NCBI GenBank assembly: GCA_003208835.1
Contig: QCVD01000019.1
Location: 1 to 46,636 of the forward strand
Direction: 5' to 3'
DNA length: 46,636 nt
DNA from: Synechococcus sp. AG-683-C23
GTDB lineage: Bacteria > Cyanobacteriota > Cyanobacteriia > PCC-6307 > Cyanobiaceae
Below the pieces are notes generated by a model. The model did no database searches. It was not told the DNA's origin and was given only the letters and a program-made list of their open reading frames with translations. The position numbers and the translations under genes were made by a program. Below are positions 8,036 through 17,566 of this stretch, one piece after another; position 1 is the first letter of the stretch, and the number at the start of each line of letters is the position of its first letter.

Positions 8036-8937
8036 TGCCTCAGATTTTTCGTCGAGGACGTTTCTGGATTCAGCTTGGCGTTGTTGTTGCGTTGATGGCT
8101 TTTGGCGGCCTATTGATCAACAACATCACTGTGAATTTGATTCGTACAGGACTGGGATTGGATTTCGGTTGGCTATGGCGTCCGGCCGGTTTCGCCCTCG
8201 CGGAGACAGCGCTGCCCTATGCCCCAACCGATAGCTATGCCTGGGCCTTAGTCATTGGTTGGATGAACAGCCTCAAGGTGATCTTGGTGGGGTTGTTGCT
8301 GGCCACCATGCTTGGGGTAGCAGCTGGAGCTGCCCGTAGCAGTCGAAATCGGCTGTTGCGCAGCCTGTCAGGCGGCTATGTGGCCTTAATTCGCCAAGTG
8401 CCCCTGTTGCTGCAATTGCTCTTTTGGTATTTCGTGGCCTTCTTGGGGTTGCCAGACACTCCTGTGGGTGGATTGATTCACTTCTCAAACCAGGGCATAC
8501 GCCTTCTGGGGCTGAATCTCAGCGTGGAGTTTTGCTCGGTGCTTACGGGGTTGGTGGTGTTCACAGGAGCCTCGATCGCTGAAATCGTTCGAGGCGGAAT
8601 TAATGCTGTGTCCCTTGGCCAGTGGGAAGCCTTTCGAAGTCTTGGTTTGTTGGAGGGTGTAGGACTGCGCCGAATCGTTTTGCCCCAGGCTTTGCCAGCG
8701 ATTCTGCCGGCTCTTACAAGTCAATTCCTCAACCTTGCGAAGAACAGCACGCTTGCTATTGCGGTGGGCTATGCCGATCTCTACGCGGTGAGTGATACGA
8801 CCATCACGCAAACGGGCCGTGCGATTGAAGGGTTTCTGTTGTTATTGCTGAGTTTTTTATTGCTGAACTTACTAATTAGTGGCGGCATGGCCCTGATGAA
8901 TGGAGCGGTGCTGGGTCGTCTGCAGAGGAGTCGTTGA
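8035..8937 (+). CDS. natG: Amino acid ABC transporter permease 1
   Basis: A 300-residue inner-membrane permease of the HisMQ family (AapQ/BztB/NatG type). The first transmembrane segment is followed by a long periplasmic stretch that carries the subfamily's WLWRPAGFALAETALPY region, then the conserved core beginning at NSLKVILVGLLLA. The EAA loop that contacts the ATPase is seen as EAFRSLGLLEGVGLRRIVLPQA near residues 197-220. Its start overlaps the natF stop and its stop overlaps the next permease start (ATGA), indicating translational coupling. Confidence 0.88.
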   Translation: MPQIFRRGRFWIQLGVVVALMAFGGLLINNITVNLIRTGLGLDFGWLWRPAGFALAETALPYAPTDSYAWALVIGWMNSLKVILVGLLLATMLGVAAGAARSSRNRLLRSLSGGYVALIRQVPLLLQLLFWYFVAFLGLPDTPVGGLIHFSNQGIRLLGLNLSVEFCSVLTGLVVFTGASIAEIVRGGINAVSLGQWEAFRSLGLLEGVGLRRIVLPQALPAILPALTSQFLNLAKNSTLAIAVGYADLYAVSDTTITQTGRAIEGFLLLLLSFLLLNLLISGGMALMNGAVLGRLQRSR

Positions 8938-9911
8938 TGAACCGTTGGTTGGATAGATGGCTCACGTTGATGCTTTTGGCTTTGCTCGGCTGGGCGGGTT
9001 GGTCTTGCCTGCACTGGTTATGGCGTGGGGCCGACTGGACGGTTGTGGTGACCAACTTGCCCCTCTACGCAGTGGGCAGTTATCCGGAAGCTGAGCGTTG
9101 GCGGCCCTTGCTGTGCATCGTCGCTGTTGTCGTTCTGATCGTGATCACCCTGCTCGGAACGCGGCATGGCGAATGGCGTCGATCCCTGCCCCTGCTTTGG
9201 AGTGCCATGGCTCCCCTCGGGATTTGGCTTCTTGCAGGGGGACTGGGCCTCTCTCCTGTGGGAACGCAGAGTTGGGGTGGATTCAGCCTCACCTTGCTGC
9301 TCACTGCTGGAAGCGGCCTGTTGGCATTGCCGCTGGGGATCGTATTAGCGCTGGGTCGTCGCAGTGACCTACCCGTCCTGAGGGGTGGCAGTACGGCTTA
9401 CATCGAGCTGATGCGGGCTATTCCCCTCATCGCCGTGTTGTTCTTTGGACAGTTGTTGATCCCTCTGTTCCTCCCGCCCGGAGTTGAAATCAACAGAGTC
9501 CTGAGGGCTGTGGTGGCATTTGCCCTGTTTGCCGCGGCCTACATCGCTGAGGATGTGCGCGGTGGTCTTCAAGCGATTCCACCCACCCAGCGGGAGGCGG
9601 CAGCGGTGCTGGGTCTCTCGCCTCGGCAATCTCTGCAGTTAGTGGTGCTCCCCCAGGCGCTGCGGGTTGCGCTTCCTTCGCTGACCAATCAAGCGGTGGG
9701 CTTACTGCAAAACACAAGCCTCATGGCGATTTTAGGACTTGTGGAACTGTTGGGGATTAGCCGCAGCCTGTTGGCGAATCCAGCGTTCATTGGTCGTTAT
9801 CTCGAGGTATACATCTGGCTTGCTGCGGTTTACTGGCTGGCGTGCACGGCAATGGCTCTGCTGGCCCGTCACCTTGAGATCCAGCTCGACCCCGTCCGTT
9901 CTGCCCGATGA
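8934..9911 (+). CDS. natH: Amino acid ABC transporter permease 2
   Basis: A 325-residue partner permease (AapM/BztC/NatH type). Several hydrophobic segments lie in the first 110 residues, followed by the core starting at SWGGFSLTLLLTAGSG and by IELMRAIPLIAVLFF. The EAA loop (EAAAVLGLSPRQSLQLVVLPQA) lies near residues 220-240 and would dock on the ATPase. It overlaps natG by four bases and the ATPase gene by four bases. The two permeases should form a heterodimeric channel. Confidence 0.88.
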   Translation: MMNRWLDRWLTLMLLALLGWAGWSCLHWLWRGADWTVVVTNLPLYAVGSYPEAERWRPLLCIVAVVVLIVITLLGTRHGEWRRSLPLLWSAMAPLGIWLLAGGLGLSPVGTQSWGGFSLTLLLTAGSGLLALPLGIVLALGRRSDLPVLRGGSTAYIELMRAIPLIAVLFFGQLLIPLFLPPGVEINRVLRAVVAFALFAAAYIAEDVRGGLQAIPPTQREAAAVLGLSPRQSLQLVVLPQALRVALPSLTNQAVGLLQNTSLMAILGLVELLGISRSLLANPAFIGRYLEVYIWLAAVYWLACTAMALLARHLEIQLDPVRSAR

Positions 9912-10648
9912 CGATCGCTATTCGTGCCACTGATCTGGTGAAGAGTTATTCGCCGGGCCTGAACGCTCTTGATGGCGTCAGCTTGGAGGTCAGCGCTGGC
10001 GAGGTGCTGGTGGTGATGGGCCCTTCGGGCTCGGGCAAAAGTACCTTGATTCGCACCTTCAACGGCTTAGAAACCCTGGACTCAGGCTCGCTCGATGTGC
10101 TCGGCCTGCGGTTGGATGCGGCCCACGAAGAACGCCAAGTACGGGCGATTCGCGAGCGGGTGGGGATGGTGTTTCAACAATTCAACCTGTTCCCCCACCT
10201 CTCGATTCTCGACAACATCTCCCTAGCGCCGATCAAGGTGCAGAAGCGTGCAAAGGCCGCGGCGGAACACCTTGCGATCGAGTTGCTTGATCAAATGGGC
10301 ATTCGCGAGCAGGCCCACAAATATCCAGCCCAGCTCAGTGGAGGCCAGCAGCAACGGGTGGCCATTGCGAGGGCTCTTGCCCTCGATCCAGAGGTGATGC
10401 TTTTTGACGAACCCACGAGTGCTCTAGACCCAGAGCGGGTGAAGGAGGTGCTGGATGCGATGCGTCAGTTGGCGAAAGGCGGGATGACGATGGTGGTGGT
10501 GACCCACGAGCTTGGCTTTGCGCGCGAGGTGGCCGACCGAGTGATGTTTATGGACCAGGGACAAGTAGTGGAAACTTCAGATCCGCAAACCTTTTTCACC
10601 AATGCCAGGGAAGAGCGCAGTCGGCGCTTCCTTAGCCAGATGATGTGA
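9908..10648 (+). CDS. bgtA: Amino acid ABC transporter ATP-binding protein
   Basis: A 246-residue ABC ATPase with Walker [10 protein letters not shown] at residues 38-46, Q-loop [11 protein letters not shown], signature LSGGQQQR, Walker [13 protein letters not shown] and the switch His in VVTHELGFA. This is the polar amino acid class (GlnQ/AapP/BgtA). It starts inside the end of natH and closes the operon. In Anabaena the orthologous ATPase is shared between two permease systems; whether it is shared here is not visible in the window. The 3' end converges with a small minus-strand gene by 17 bp. Confidence 0.9.
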   Translation: MTIAIRATDLVKSYSPGLNALDGVSLEVSAGEVLVVMGPSGSGKSTLIRTFNGLETLDSGSLDVLGLRLDAAHEERQVRAIRERVGMVFQQFNLFPHLSILDNISLAPIKVQKRAKAAAEHLAIELLDQMGIREQAHKYPAQLSGGQQQRVAIARALALDPEVMLFDEPTSALDPERVKEVLDAMRQLAKGGMTMVVVTHELGFAREVADRVMFMDQGQVVETSDPQTFFTNAREERSRRFLSQMM

Positions 10649-10820
10649 TCGTGTAATCGATTTTCTCGTCGTCCGAACAACAAAAATCTCTGTAATAACG
10701 CTCCAGTTCGTCGTAAGCCGCGTCGTAGCTATCGAACTTCAGGGATGTGACCTTGTCGGACAGCCCATCACTGCGGACCAAAACAAAGGTGTTGTTGGGC
10801 CTCGGGGCCTCAGGCATCAC
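10632..10820 (-). CDS. Small conserved-looking acidic protein
   Basis: A 62-residue soluble protein, rich in Asp, Ser and Tyr, starting MMPEAPRPNN and with a central segment SYDAAYDELERYYRDF. No signal peptide or membrane segment. I have the impression of similar short proteins in marine Synechococcus but can name no family. Start could be the first or second Met. It converges on bgtA with a short 3' overlap. Confidence 0.6.
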   Translation of the reverse strand: MMPEAPRPNNTFVLVRSDGLSDKVTSLKFDSYDAAYDELERYYRDFCCSDDEKIDYTITSSG

Positions 10821-10847
10821 AAAGGGGAAGACGTTGGAGACCCCTTT

Positions 10848-10970
10848 CTAGAGCTGTGATCTCGCGTTCAGTTTCAAGCCAGCATCATTGTCCATCGGTA
10901 GCGAGTCCACTTGCTCGGCGAGCACCGTCATCAAATGTTCGAACCGTCTTTGGAGATTCTTGCGAAGCAT
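10848..10970 (-). CDS. Possible 40-residue protein
   Basis: A short frame beginning MLRKNLQRRFEHLM and ending NARSQL would encode a basic, probably helical 40-residue peptide. The frame is open further upstream (to 11165) but there the reading opposes the AEC transporter start. No family is recognised; listed because the segment reads as a plausible amphipathic protein in an otherwise empty 230-bp gap. Confidence 0.3.
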   Translation of the reverse strand: MLRKNLQRRFEHLMTVLAEQVDSLPMDNDAGLKLNARSQL

Positions 10971-11080
10971 GCATCTCTTGTGGACGGTCGCTAGACTGGC
11001 ATAGCGTGCGGCGCCTCCTATGTTTCTGAGGTGTTTTGGCGGCGTGAGTTCTGCGGTTCCTGCTTGAGCTGCTTCCTTGT

Positions 11081-11956
11081 TTGCTGATCGGTTTTTGGAT
11101 TGGTGGGCATTATCCGAATTGGGCTGGTCGCTTCGCCGTCCCGCTGGTGCGATTTGGCGTACCAATCAGCGTGATGGGTCTGCTGTTGAAAAGTGGCCTG
11201 AATGGGGAGGTGTTGCAAGCTGCTGGCATCGCCGTGTTGGCGGTGTCCATGGTGTTGTTGGTGGGTGGATGGAGAGCCCAGGCGGGTGGAGGGCTCGCCA
11301 CCCCTTCGCTGTTGCTGGGGAGCTGCATTGGTAATACGGCTTACTTCGGTGTGCCCCTGGCTCTGGCCTTTTTGCCGCCCGCGGCTCTAACGATCACCAT
11401 TGGCTACGACCTGGGCGCAACGCTGCTGACCTGGAGTGTTGGCCCCCAACTGCTCGGGGGTGCTTCCACCAGTCGATGGCTGGCACTGCGCCAGCTGCTC
11501 GTGAGCATGGGGAGTAGCCCTGCAACGCGAGGCCTCGTTGGGGCCTTGGTGATTCAGGCGACGCCCTGGAGTGCTGCCATTAGCGAGGGCCTTTGGTGGC
11601 CTTCCCGGATCGTGATTGTGATGGCCTTAATGGTGGTTGGGATGCGTCTTGGCAGCCTGACGCGCAGAGGTAAGCCCCCTCGCTTAATGGGGGCGGGCCT
11701 TGGCCCAGCTTTGGTGGTCAAGCTTTTGCTCTATCCCTTGCTGCTTTTGATGCTTGGTTTGTTGTTTGGCTTGGATCCCTTGAAGCTTCAAGCGCTTGCG
11801 TTGCAAGGAGCGGCACCAACAGCAATATCAATTTTGTTGATTGCGGAGTCCGTTGGCCACGATCAAGAGCGGGCGGCTGCGCTGGTGTTTTGGAGCACCG
11901 TTCTCGCGGTTTTGACCGCTCCTGTTTGGGGTTTGGTGTTGCAGGTTTTTGTCTGA
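11081..11956 (+). CDS. AEC-family transporter (auxin efflux carrier-like permease)
   Basis: An inner-membrane protein of 291 residues or slightly more, with about ten hydrophobic segments, of the bacterial AEC/PIN-like family. Typical motifs are GNTAYFGVPLALAF and, near the C-terminus, QGAAPTAISILLIAE. Family members in bacteria are candidate exporters or facilitators of organic acids; no substrate can be assigned. The called start is a TTG at 11081, but the frame stays open upstream to 11048 and codes for eleven further hydrophobic residues (LRFLLELLPC) that match the usual N-terminus, with no ATG, GTG or TTG among them. The true start is therefore uncertain or uses an unusual codon. Confidence 0.75.
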   Translation: MLIGFWIGGHYPNWAGRFAVPLVRFGVPISVMGLLLKSGLNGEVLQAAGIAVLAVSMVLLVGGWRAQAGGGLATPSLLLGSCIGNTAYFGVPLALAFLPPAALTITIGYDLGATLLTWSVGPQLLGGASTSRWLALRQLLVSMGSSPATRGLVGALVIQATPWSAAISEGLWWPSRIVIVMALMVVGMRLGSLTRRGKPPRLMGAGLGPALVVKLLLYPLLLLMLGLLFGLDPLKLQALALQGAAPTAISILLIAESVGHDQERAAALVFWSTVLAVLTAPVWGLVLQVFV

Positions 11957-11969
11957 GCTTCTGTTGAAA

Positions 11970-12560
11970 TCACGCCTTTAAAAAATGACGAAAGGTTAAA
12001 TTAATTCGCATTGTTTTCACTTTGCGGCGTTGGGGCACGCTGTGCATCCAAAGCCCTTGGCAGCCGGGATGCATGATCAGCAAATCGCCATCAGTGAGAG
12101 GGATGGCTGCTCTCTTAGTTGGATCGCTGCGATGTCTAAACAAAAAGTCTCGAGTTGATCCCAGGGAGAGTGACGCAATCGGTTTGGTCTGGTCGATCTC
12201 TGTTTCGTCATCGGAATGCCAGCCCATGCGGTCGTCGCCGTCGCGGTACAGATTAAGAAGGCATCCGTTGAACTGAGCCCAAGAGGAGTGATTGACCTGT
12301 TCGAGTAACGGGAGGAACCATTCCGGCCAACCTTCCCCAACGTGGATGGCACCGCTATAGCGGTACTTCAGCCCCTGCTCAGCAACAAAAACCGTCTTAC
12401 GGGGTACGCGGTGGTATTTCCCAAACACCTGCACGAGCGGCTGCTCCCAGGTGATGTTGTGTTCAAGGAGCTGCAGCCATCGTTGAGCTTCGTCGGTCGA
12501 TAGCCAACTGGGGAACAGCGACCAATCTCTTTGTTCATCAGTGCTGATGACTGGTTCCAT
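11970..12560 (-). CDS. alkB: AlkB-like 2OG-Fe(II) dioxygenase
   Basis: A 196-residue Fe(II)/2-oxoglutarate dioxygenase of the AlkB family, which oxidatively demethylates alkylated DNA or RNA bases. The iron ligands are visible: H115 and D117 in MGWHSDDE, and H173 in WMHSVP. The 2OG-binding arginines lie in MRINLTFR (R185, R191). The NLYRDGDDRMGWH segment matches eukaryote-like ALKBH2/3-type and cyanobacterial members more than E. coli AlkB. I chose the ATG at 12560 (MEPVIST) rather than the upstream one at 12629, because the extension runs into the divergent gene. The start lies about 60 bp from the DUF723-like start. Confidence 0.85.
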   Translation of the reverse strand: MEPVISTDEQRDWSLFPSWLSTDEAQRWLQLLEHNITWEQPLVQVFGKYHRVPRKTVFVAEQGLKYRYSGAIHVGEGWPEWFLPLLEQVNHSSWAQFNGCLLNLYRDGDDRMGWHSDDETEIDQTKPIASLSLGSTRDFLFRHRSDPTKRAAIPLTDGDLLIMHPGCQGLWMHSVPQRRKVKTMRINLTFRHFLKA

Positions 12561-12619
12561 TCGTGACGTCGGATGACAAGCCCGGCTCTCGATGGGAACC
12601 CTCTCATACAGTTGTATGT

Positions 12620-12967
12620 ATGGGAGCACGCATCAACCAGGACGAATTTCTCAAACGAGCGAAGCAGCGTTTTGGGGATCAGTACACCTATGAGGGAATG
12701 ATTTGGCGGAGTTATAAAAGCCCCGTCAAAATCCGCTGCACGCACCACCCTGTGCAGGACATCAACATCACCCCTGAAAAGCATTTGCAAACCCTGGGTG
12801 GTTGCCGTCACTGCCTGAGAGCACGGCGTGTCGCGTCATTGGAACGTGAGTTAAATCGCAAATCTGCTGAACGCCCAACCGCTAAGCAGGTGTCCAAGAC
12901 ATCATCAAAAACCGTTGCCAAGAAGGCTTTGGTTGATCCGTCTAGGTCGAGGTCGAGCTCCTTGTAG
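12620..12967 (+). CDS. DUF723-like small protein
   Basis: A 115-residue protein. Residues 1-70 contain the pattern FLKRAKQRFGDQYTY, W-R-S-Y-K, ICTHHP-like (RCTHHPVQ) and ITPEKHLQTLGGCRHC, which resembles the DUF723 zinc-ribbon-like module found in phage, giant-virus and some bacterial proteins, often near endonuclease domains. The C-terminal 45 residues are Lys/Arg/Ser-rich and probably disordered, ending in RSRSSSL. A GTG start at 12563 is possible, but the ATG at 12620 begins the conserved part. It is divergent from the AlkB-like gene. The role is unknown; nucleic-acid binding is an inference from the Cys/His pattern and basic tail. Confidence 0.65.
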   Translation: MGARINQDEFLKRAKQRFGDQYTYEGMIWRSYKSPVKIRCTHHPVQDINITPEKHLQTLGGCRHCLRARRVASLERELNRKSAERPTAKQVSKTSSKTVAKKALVDPSRSRSSSL

Positions 12968-13014
12968 AGATCGGTGCTGAGAAAATCTGGTTAGGTCCAT
13001 GCTCTTGGTTGGTT

Positions 13015-13908
13015 TCAAGGGGCCATAGATACGCGCTGGTAGCAGAACCACAGCCACTGTTGAAACAGGAGATTGCGATGCGAACGCCAGAGTGTTTGTC
13101 TGTGGTCTGGATCGAAATTTTCCGGGGGTGGCACATCCCCGCGAGCTTTGTCACGTTCCATCTCGCCGATGATTCGGCCAACGTTGTACTCGGGATGGCC
13201 TAGGTGCATTAGTTGCCGTTGGTCCGGCGTTTCGAAGATTGTGTATCCAACCTTTTCTCCATGGGCCAACAGCCGAAGACGTCCTTGGCGTTGAGCTGAT
13301 TCCATCGCTGAATCCAGCAGACCCGCATACCGACTCTGTGGGCAAAGAAATTTGTCATCTTGCGTGCCCATTAATGGATGTCCGGGAACCAGGCTGCGCA
13401 TTGGATAAATCCCGAAAAGCTTTCTTTCGAAGGAGATTTTGTCGACACCTGCCATGTACGCCAGGGCAAATCCAGCCCAGCACAACCCGAGGGTGCTGGC
13501 ACAAGTCTTGCGAGCTTCCTCAATGAGCTTGGTGAGTTCTTTCCAGTAGGTCACTTGTTCAAAAGGCAGGTGCTCGACGGGAGCACCAGTGATGATCAAA
13601 CCATCCAAGGGCCCTTGGGATCTGACTTCATCCCAGGAGACGTACAGCTGCTTGAGGTGCTCTTGGTCCCAGCTTTTATAAGCATGGGAGTTCAAGCGAA
13701 TCCAGATCGGTTCGATCTGGAGTACAGATAACCCCAAAGGATGCAGCAAATTAAATTCATATTGCTTTCCCAGCGGCATGATGTTGAGGATGCCAATGCG
13801 CAGCGGTCGGATGTCCTGAAGTTCCGCCTGTTTGGCTTCAATCCAGGAAATTCGGTTGCGTTCAACCGCCGAGATTTTGTGATAACTCCGAGGAAGAATG
13901 AGCGCCAT
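13015..13908 (-). CDS. metA: Homoserine O-acyltransferase, probable acetyl type
   Basis: A 297-residue MetA-family enzyme that activates homoserine for methionine synthesis. The nucleophilic Cys lies in GLCWAGFALAY, the catalytic His in LGHPEYN, and the N-terminal block NIMPLGKQYEFN is intact. The residue that decides acyl-CoA choice in this family follows TGAPV: here it is Glu (E112), the form tied to acetyl-CoA, where the E. coli succinyl enzyme has Gly. That fits the adjacent metY, whose product uses O-acetylhomoserine. The gene is 17 bp downstream of metY on the same strand, so the two form an operon. The name MetA describes the fold; the predicted activity is homoserine O-acetyltransferase. 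Confidence 0.92.
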   Translation of the reverse strand: MALILPRSYHKISAVERNRISWIEAKQAELQDIRPLRIGILNIMPLGKQYEFNLLHPLGLSVLQIEPIWIRLNSHAYKSWDQEHLKQLYVSWDEVRSQGPLDGLIITGAPVEHLPFEQVTYWKELTKLIEEARKTCASTLGLCWAGFALAYMAGVDKISFERKLFGIYPMRSLVPGHPLMGTQDDKFLCPQSRYAGLLDSAMESAQRQGRLRLLAHGEKVGYTIFETPDQRQLMHLGHPEYNVGRIIGEMERDKARGDVPPPENFDPDHRQTLWRSHRNLLFQQWLWFCYQRVSMAP

Positions 13909-13925
13909 AAATGCTTAATCGAAGC

Positions 13926-15260
<1,335 letters not shown>

Positions 15261-15292
15261 TCAATGAAGCACTGATCCAGTTCTAGTCGTCT

Positions 15293-15970
15293 CTACGCAT
15301 CTGGCAGCTCTGGTTTGTCGGTTTCTGCCAGGGAGGGGAATGTGGTGCGAATCAGGGTGTGGATTTCGCGATGTGCCTCGCGCCGGAACCCCTCGATTGC
15401 ATCAACGCTCAAGATTGGGTAGGTGCGATCGCTGGCGTCAACATCGCGCAGATGTTTCCAGCGATTGCTCTCTTTTTCCTTTAGTACCATCAACGCAGCC
15501 TGGAAGTCGTAAGCCTTTGTGGTTCCAAGAGCAGCTGCTTGGGAGGCCAGAGTTTCACGGACAGGACCAAGGGCTCTGGCCTTGATGGTGTCCGGTAAAC
15601 CGAGCACGGGTTCGTAGTGATCGAGGATTCGCAGTTCGGCCTCCAACAGCACAGTCCACGCCCCTTTCTCTCCATCGCTTAATCCCATCTCCGCTTCAGC
15701 AGCAGTCATGGCATCGCATTGAAATCGGAGCCAGCTGTAGTAGCTCTTGTCCTTCAAGGACTTTTTGGCAGCCGCTCGCCCAGAAAGAATTTTTGGGAGT
15801 GCGTTTTCTGCTTTCCGCAGAAACAAGCGATCTTCCCGCTCAAGATTCATGGCCCCCCAGCGCTGGCGGTATTCCCAGAGCTCGACATATCGGAAAACGT
15901 CGGCTTCGGACCAGCCGAGGCCCTTCAGTTCATCGCCACGGTGAGAAGTTTCCTTGGACACCCGTTGCAT
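15293..15970 (-). CDS. Uncharacterised soluble protein
   Basis: A 225-residue, mostly helical, charged protein without signal peptide or membrane segment. Segments such as VFRYVELWEYRQRWGAMNLEREDRLFLRKAE read like a conserved family restricted to cyanobacteria, but I do not recognise a named domain. It starts 34 bp from the lytic transglycosylase stop and ends 41 bp from the metY start, all on the minus strand. Its codon use matches its neighbours. No function is proposed. Confidence 0.75.
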   Translation of the reverse strand: MQRVSKETSHRGDELKGLGWSEADVFRYVELWEYRQRWGAMNLEREDRLFLRKAENALPKILSGRAAAKKSLKDKSYYSWLRFQCDAMTAAEAEMGLSDGEKGAWTVLLEAELRILDHYEPVLGLPDTIKARALGPVRETLASQAAALGTTKAYDFQAALMVLKEKESNRWKHLRDVDASDRTYPILSVDAIEGFRREAHREIHTLIRTTFPSLAETDKPELPDA

Positions 15971-16004
15971 GCATTACGCCTGTGATCAGGGTAGGTGTTG
16001 ATGC

Positions 16005-16946
16005 TCAATTTGCCGGAGGTCGACTGGTTGGATGGTTTTTGAGGTAGTTCTCAACAGTGATGGGCTTGGATTGGTGGTAGCCCACTGGCAGCCATAGGTC
16101 GCCATCTGCGGCGTTGAAGTGGATTTCCCAGTGATAAAGCCCGATGTAGGCCAGTGGATCCTCCCGCATCAATGAGGCATACAGCAGAACGGCACGTCCG
16201 TAGTAGTCGCTGTTGTTGTACCCCCATAACCCCTTGCTGATATCCGCTAGCCCACCGCGTCTCACCAAATAACGGGCTGCAGCTTGGATTGCATCGTGCG
16301 GATCGCGAATATTGCCTTGTCCGATTCCTGCTTCCGCCCAAGTGGTGGGCAAGAACTGCATGGGGCCTTGCGCGTTAGCCACTGAAATGCCATCGATGCG
16401 CCCCATGCCGGTCTCAACCAAATTCACCGCTGCCAGGACTTCCCACTCAATGCCTGTGGTCGACTCGGCTTTTTGGTAATAGGTCAGCAGGTTTTGCGCT
16501 GGTTCTGGATCAATAATTCTCCAGGCAGGTAAAACAGTCGGGCGGCGAGTCCGGCCCATCCGTAAAAATTCGCGTCGGGCGGCCAAGTGCCGCTCCACCA
16601 CACGTTTCCATCGCTCGGGCAGTGCAGCAAGCACTTCTGAGGACAGGGTTGGGTTGGCGGAAAGCACCCGATAGATCACCTGCTGTTGATGCCCCAGGTC
16701 GGGGAGTAATCCTGCGGCGGTCGCAGGATTACTTAAAGCGGTTTCAACGGTGTTGAGCAGCGCCGCAATGTCGTTGGGATGGGAGGGAACTCTCGGATAG
16801 CTCCTGCCTTTGGCGATCTTGCCTTCCTCTTGGCGAGGTGAGCTACCTATCGAGGAGAGCGCAACAGTTTTGGGTTGTTTCTGCACCACCAATGCCAGGG
16901 TTGCGGCGGCAGCCACAGCAGCAATCAGAACAGACCGGCTCCGCAT
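16005..16946 (-). CDS. Lytic transglycosylase (SLT domain)
   Basis: A 313-residue exported murein-degrading enzyme that cleaves the MurNAc-GlcNAc bond of peptidoglycan. Residues 1-22 form a signal or anchor segment (MRSRSVLIAAVAAAATLALV). The SLT domain occupies roughly 155-280: catalytic Glu is E178 in VNLVETGMG, followed by NAQGPMQFLPTTW and the helix DAIQAAARYLVRRGG. The domain is of the MltB/SLT_2-like bacterial type. It is the third gene of a minus-strand run behind the DOMON-like gene, with 38 bp between. Confidence 0.85.
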   Translation of the reverse strand: MRSRSVLIAAVAAAATLALVVQKQPKTVALSSIGSSPRQEEGKIAKGRSYPRVPSHPNDIAALLNTVETALSNPATAAGLLPDLGHQQQVIYRVLSANPTLSSEVLAALPERWKRVVERHLAARREFLRMGRTRRPTVLPAWRIIDPEPAQNLLTYYQKAESTTGIEWEVLAAVNLVETGMGRIDGISVANAQGPMQFLPTTWAEAGIGQGNIRDPHDAIQAAARYLVRRGGLADISKGLWGYNNSDYYGRAVLLYASLMREDPLAYIGLYHWEIHFNAADGDLWLPVGYHQSKPITVENYLKNHPTSRPPAN

Positions 16947-16984
16947 TTCGTCATAACGGGCAGTGGCGTGACATTACGGCCCAT

Positions 16985-17560
16985 TCAGCCCTTAAGGAAT
17001 GTTGTTCGGTCGTGAAAATCAGCTTTCGCTTGATGGCGATGGGCCCAGTGACTCAACCCTGCCTCGCCATGGTCGATCACGGCTGAGAGGTTGACCTCTG
17101 GGCACACCCCAGCAGACCACCAGGGCGCCAGGGGAAGGCGGACATCCACGCGAAGATGATGGTGTAAGCGTTGGATGCCAATCACAGGTTCTTGCTTCAG
17201 CGGCTGCGGCTGCTGGCCACTTCGATACCCCTCGAAGCTATAGACCGCCCAATCGCCATTTGGGGAAAGATTGATTTCCCAATAACGGCTCTGATCCGGC
17301 AAGGCCAGAAAGGCCTCGAAGCAGGTGGCTGTCCAGAGCCCATCTTTGCGGTGTCCGTGCTGGGGGCCGTCCTCTAAAGGGGAGGGGAGCACCAGCGTCG
17401 ATAGTCCGGGGGGCGCTAAAGCAAGCAGTCCATAGCTGAGCTCTAGCCAGCCATTGCTGTTCCAAACGAGCGCTGCACTGACTTGAAGATCACTGGGAAT
17501 GGAACGCTCGAAGGGTGTTAAGCGCGCCACCTGACGCAGCATGACGGCGGGGCGAGGCAT
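16985..17560 (-). CDS. DOMON-like domain protein
   Basis: A 191-residue protein matching the cyanobacterial DOMON-like family, a beta-sandwich related to carbohydrate- or heme-binding DOMON domains. Diagnostic stretches are GLWTATCFEAFLAL, YWEINLSPNGDWAVYSFEGYR and VNLSAVID near the C-terminus. There is no signal peptide. The start lies only 6 bp after the stop of the upstream NahK-like kinase, strongly suggesting co-translation. The WEINLSPNG motif is also seen in glycoside-binding folds, so a sugar ligand is an attractive but unproven guess. Confidence 0.7.
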   Translation of the reverse strand: MPRPAVMLRQVARLTPFERSIPSDLQVSAALVWNSNGWLELSYGLLALAPPGLSTLVLPSPLEDGPQHGHRKDGLWTATCFEAFLALPDQSRYWEINLSPNGDWAVYSFEGYRSGQQPQPLKQEPVIGIQRLHHHLRVDVRLPLAPWWSAGVCPEVNLSAVIDHGEAGLSHWAHRHQAKADFHDRTTFLKG

Positions 17561-17566
17561 ATCTAG

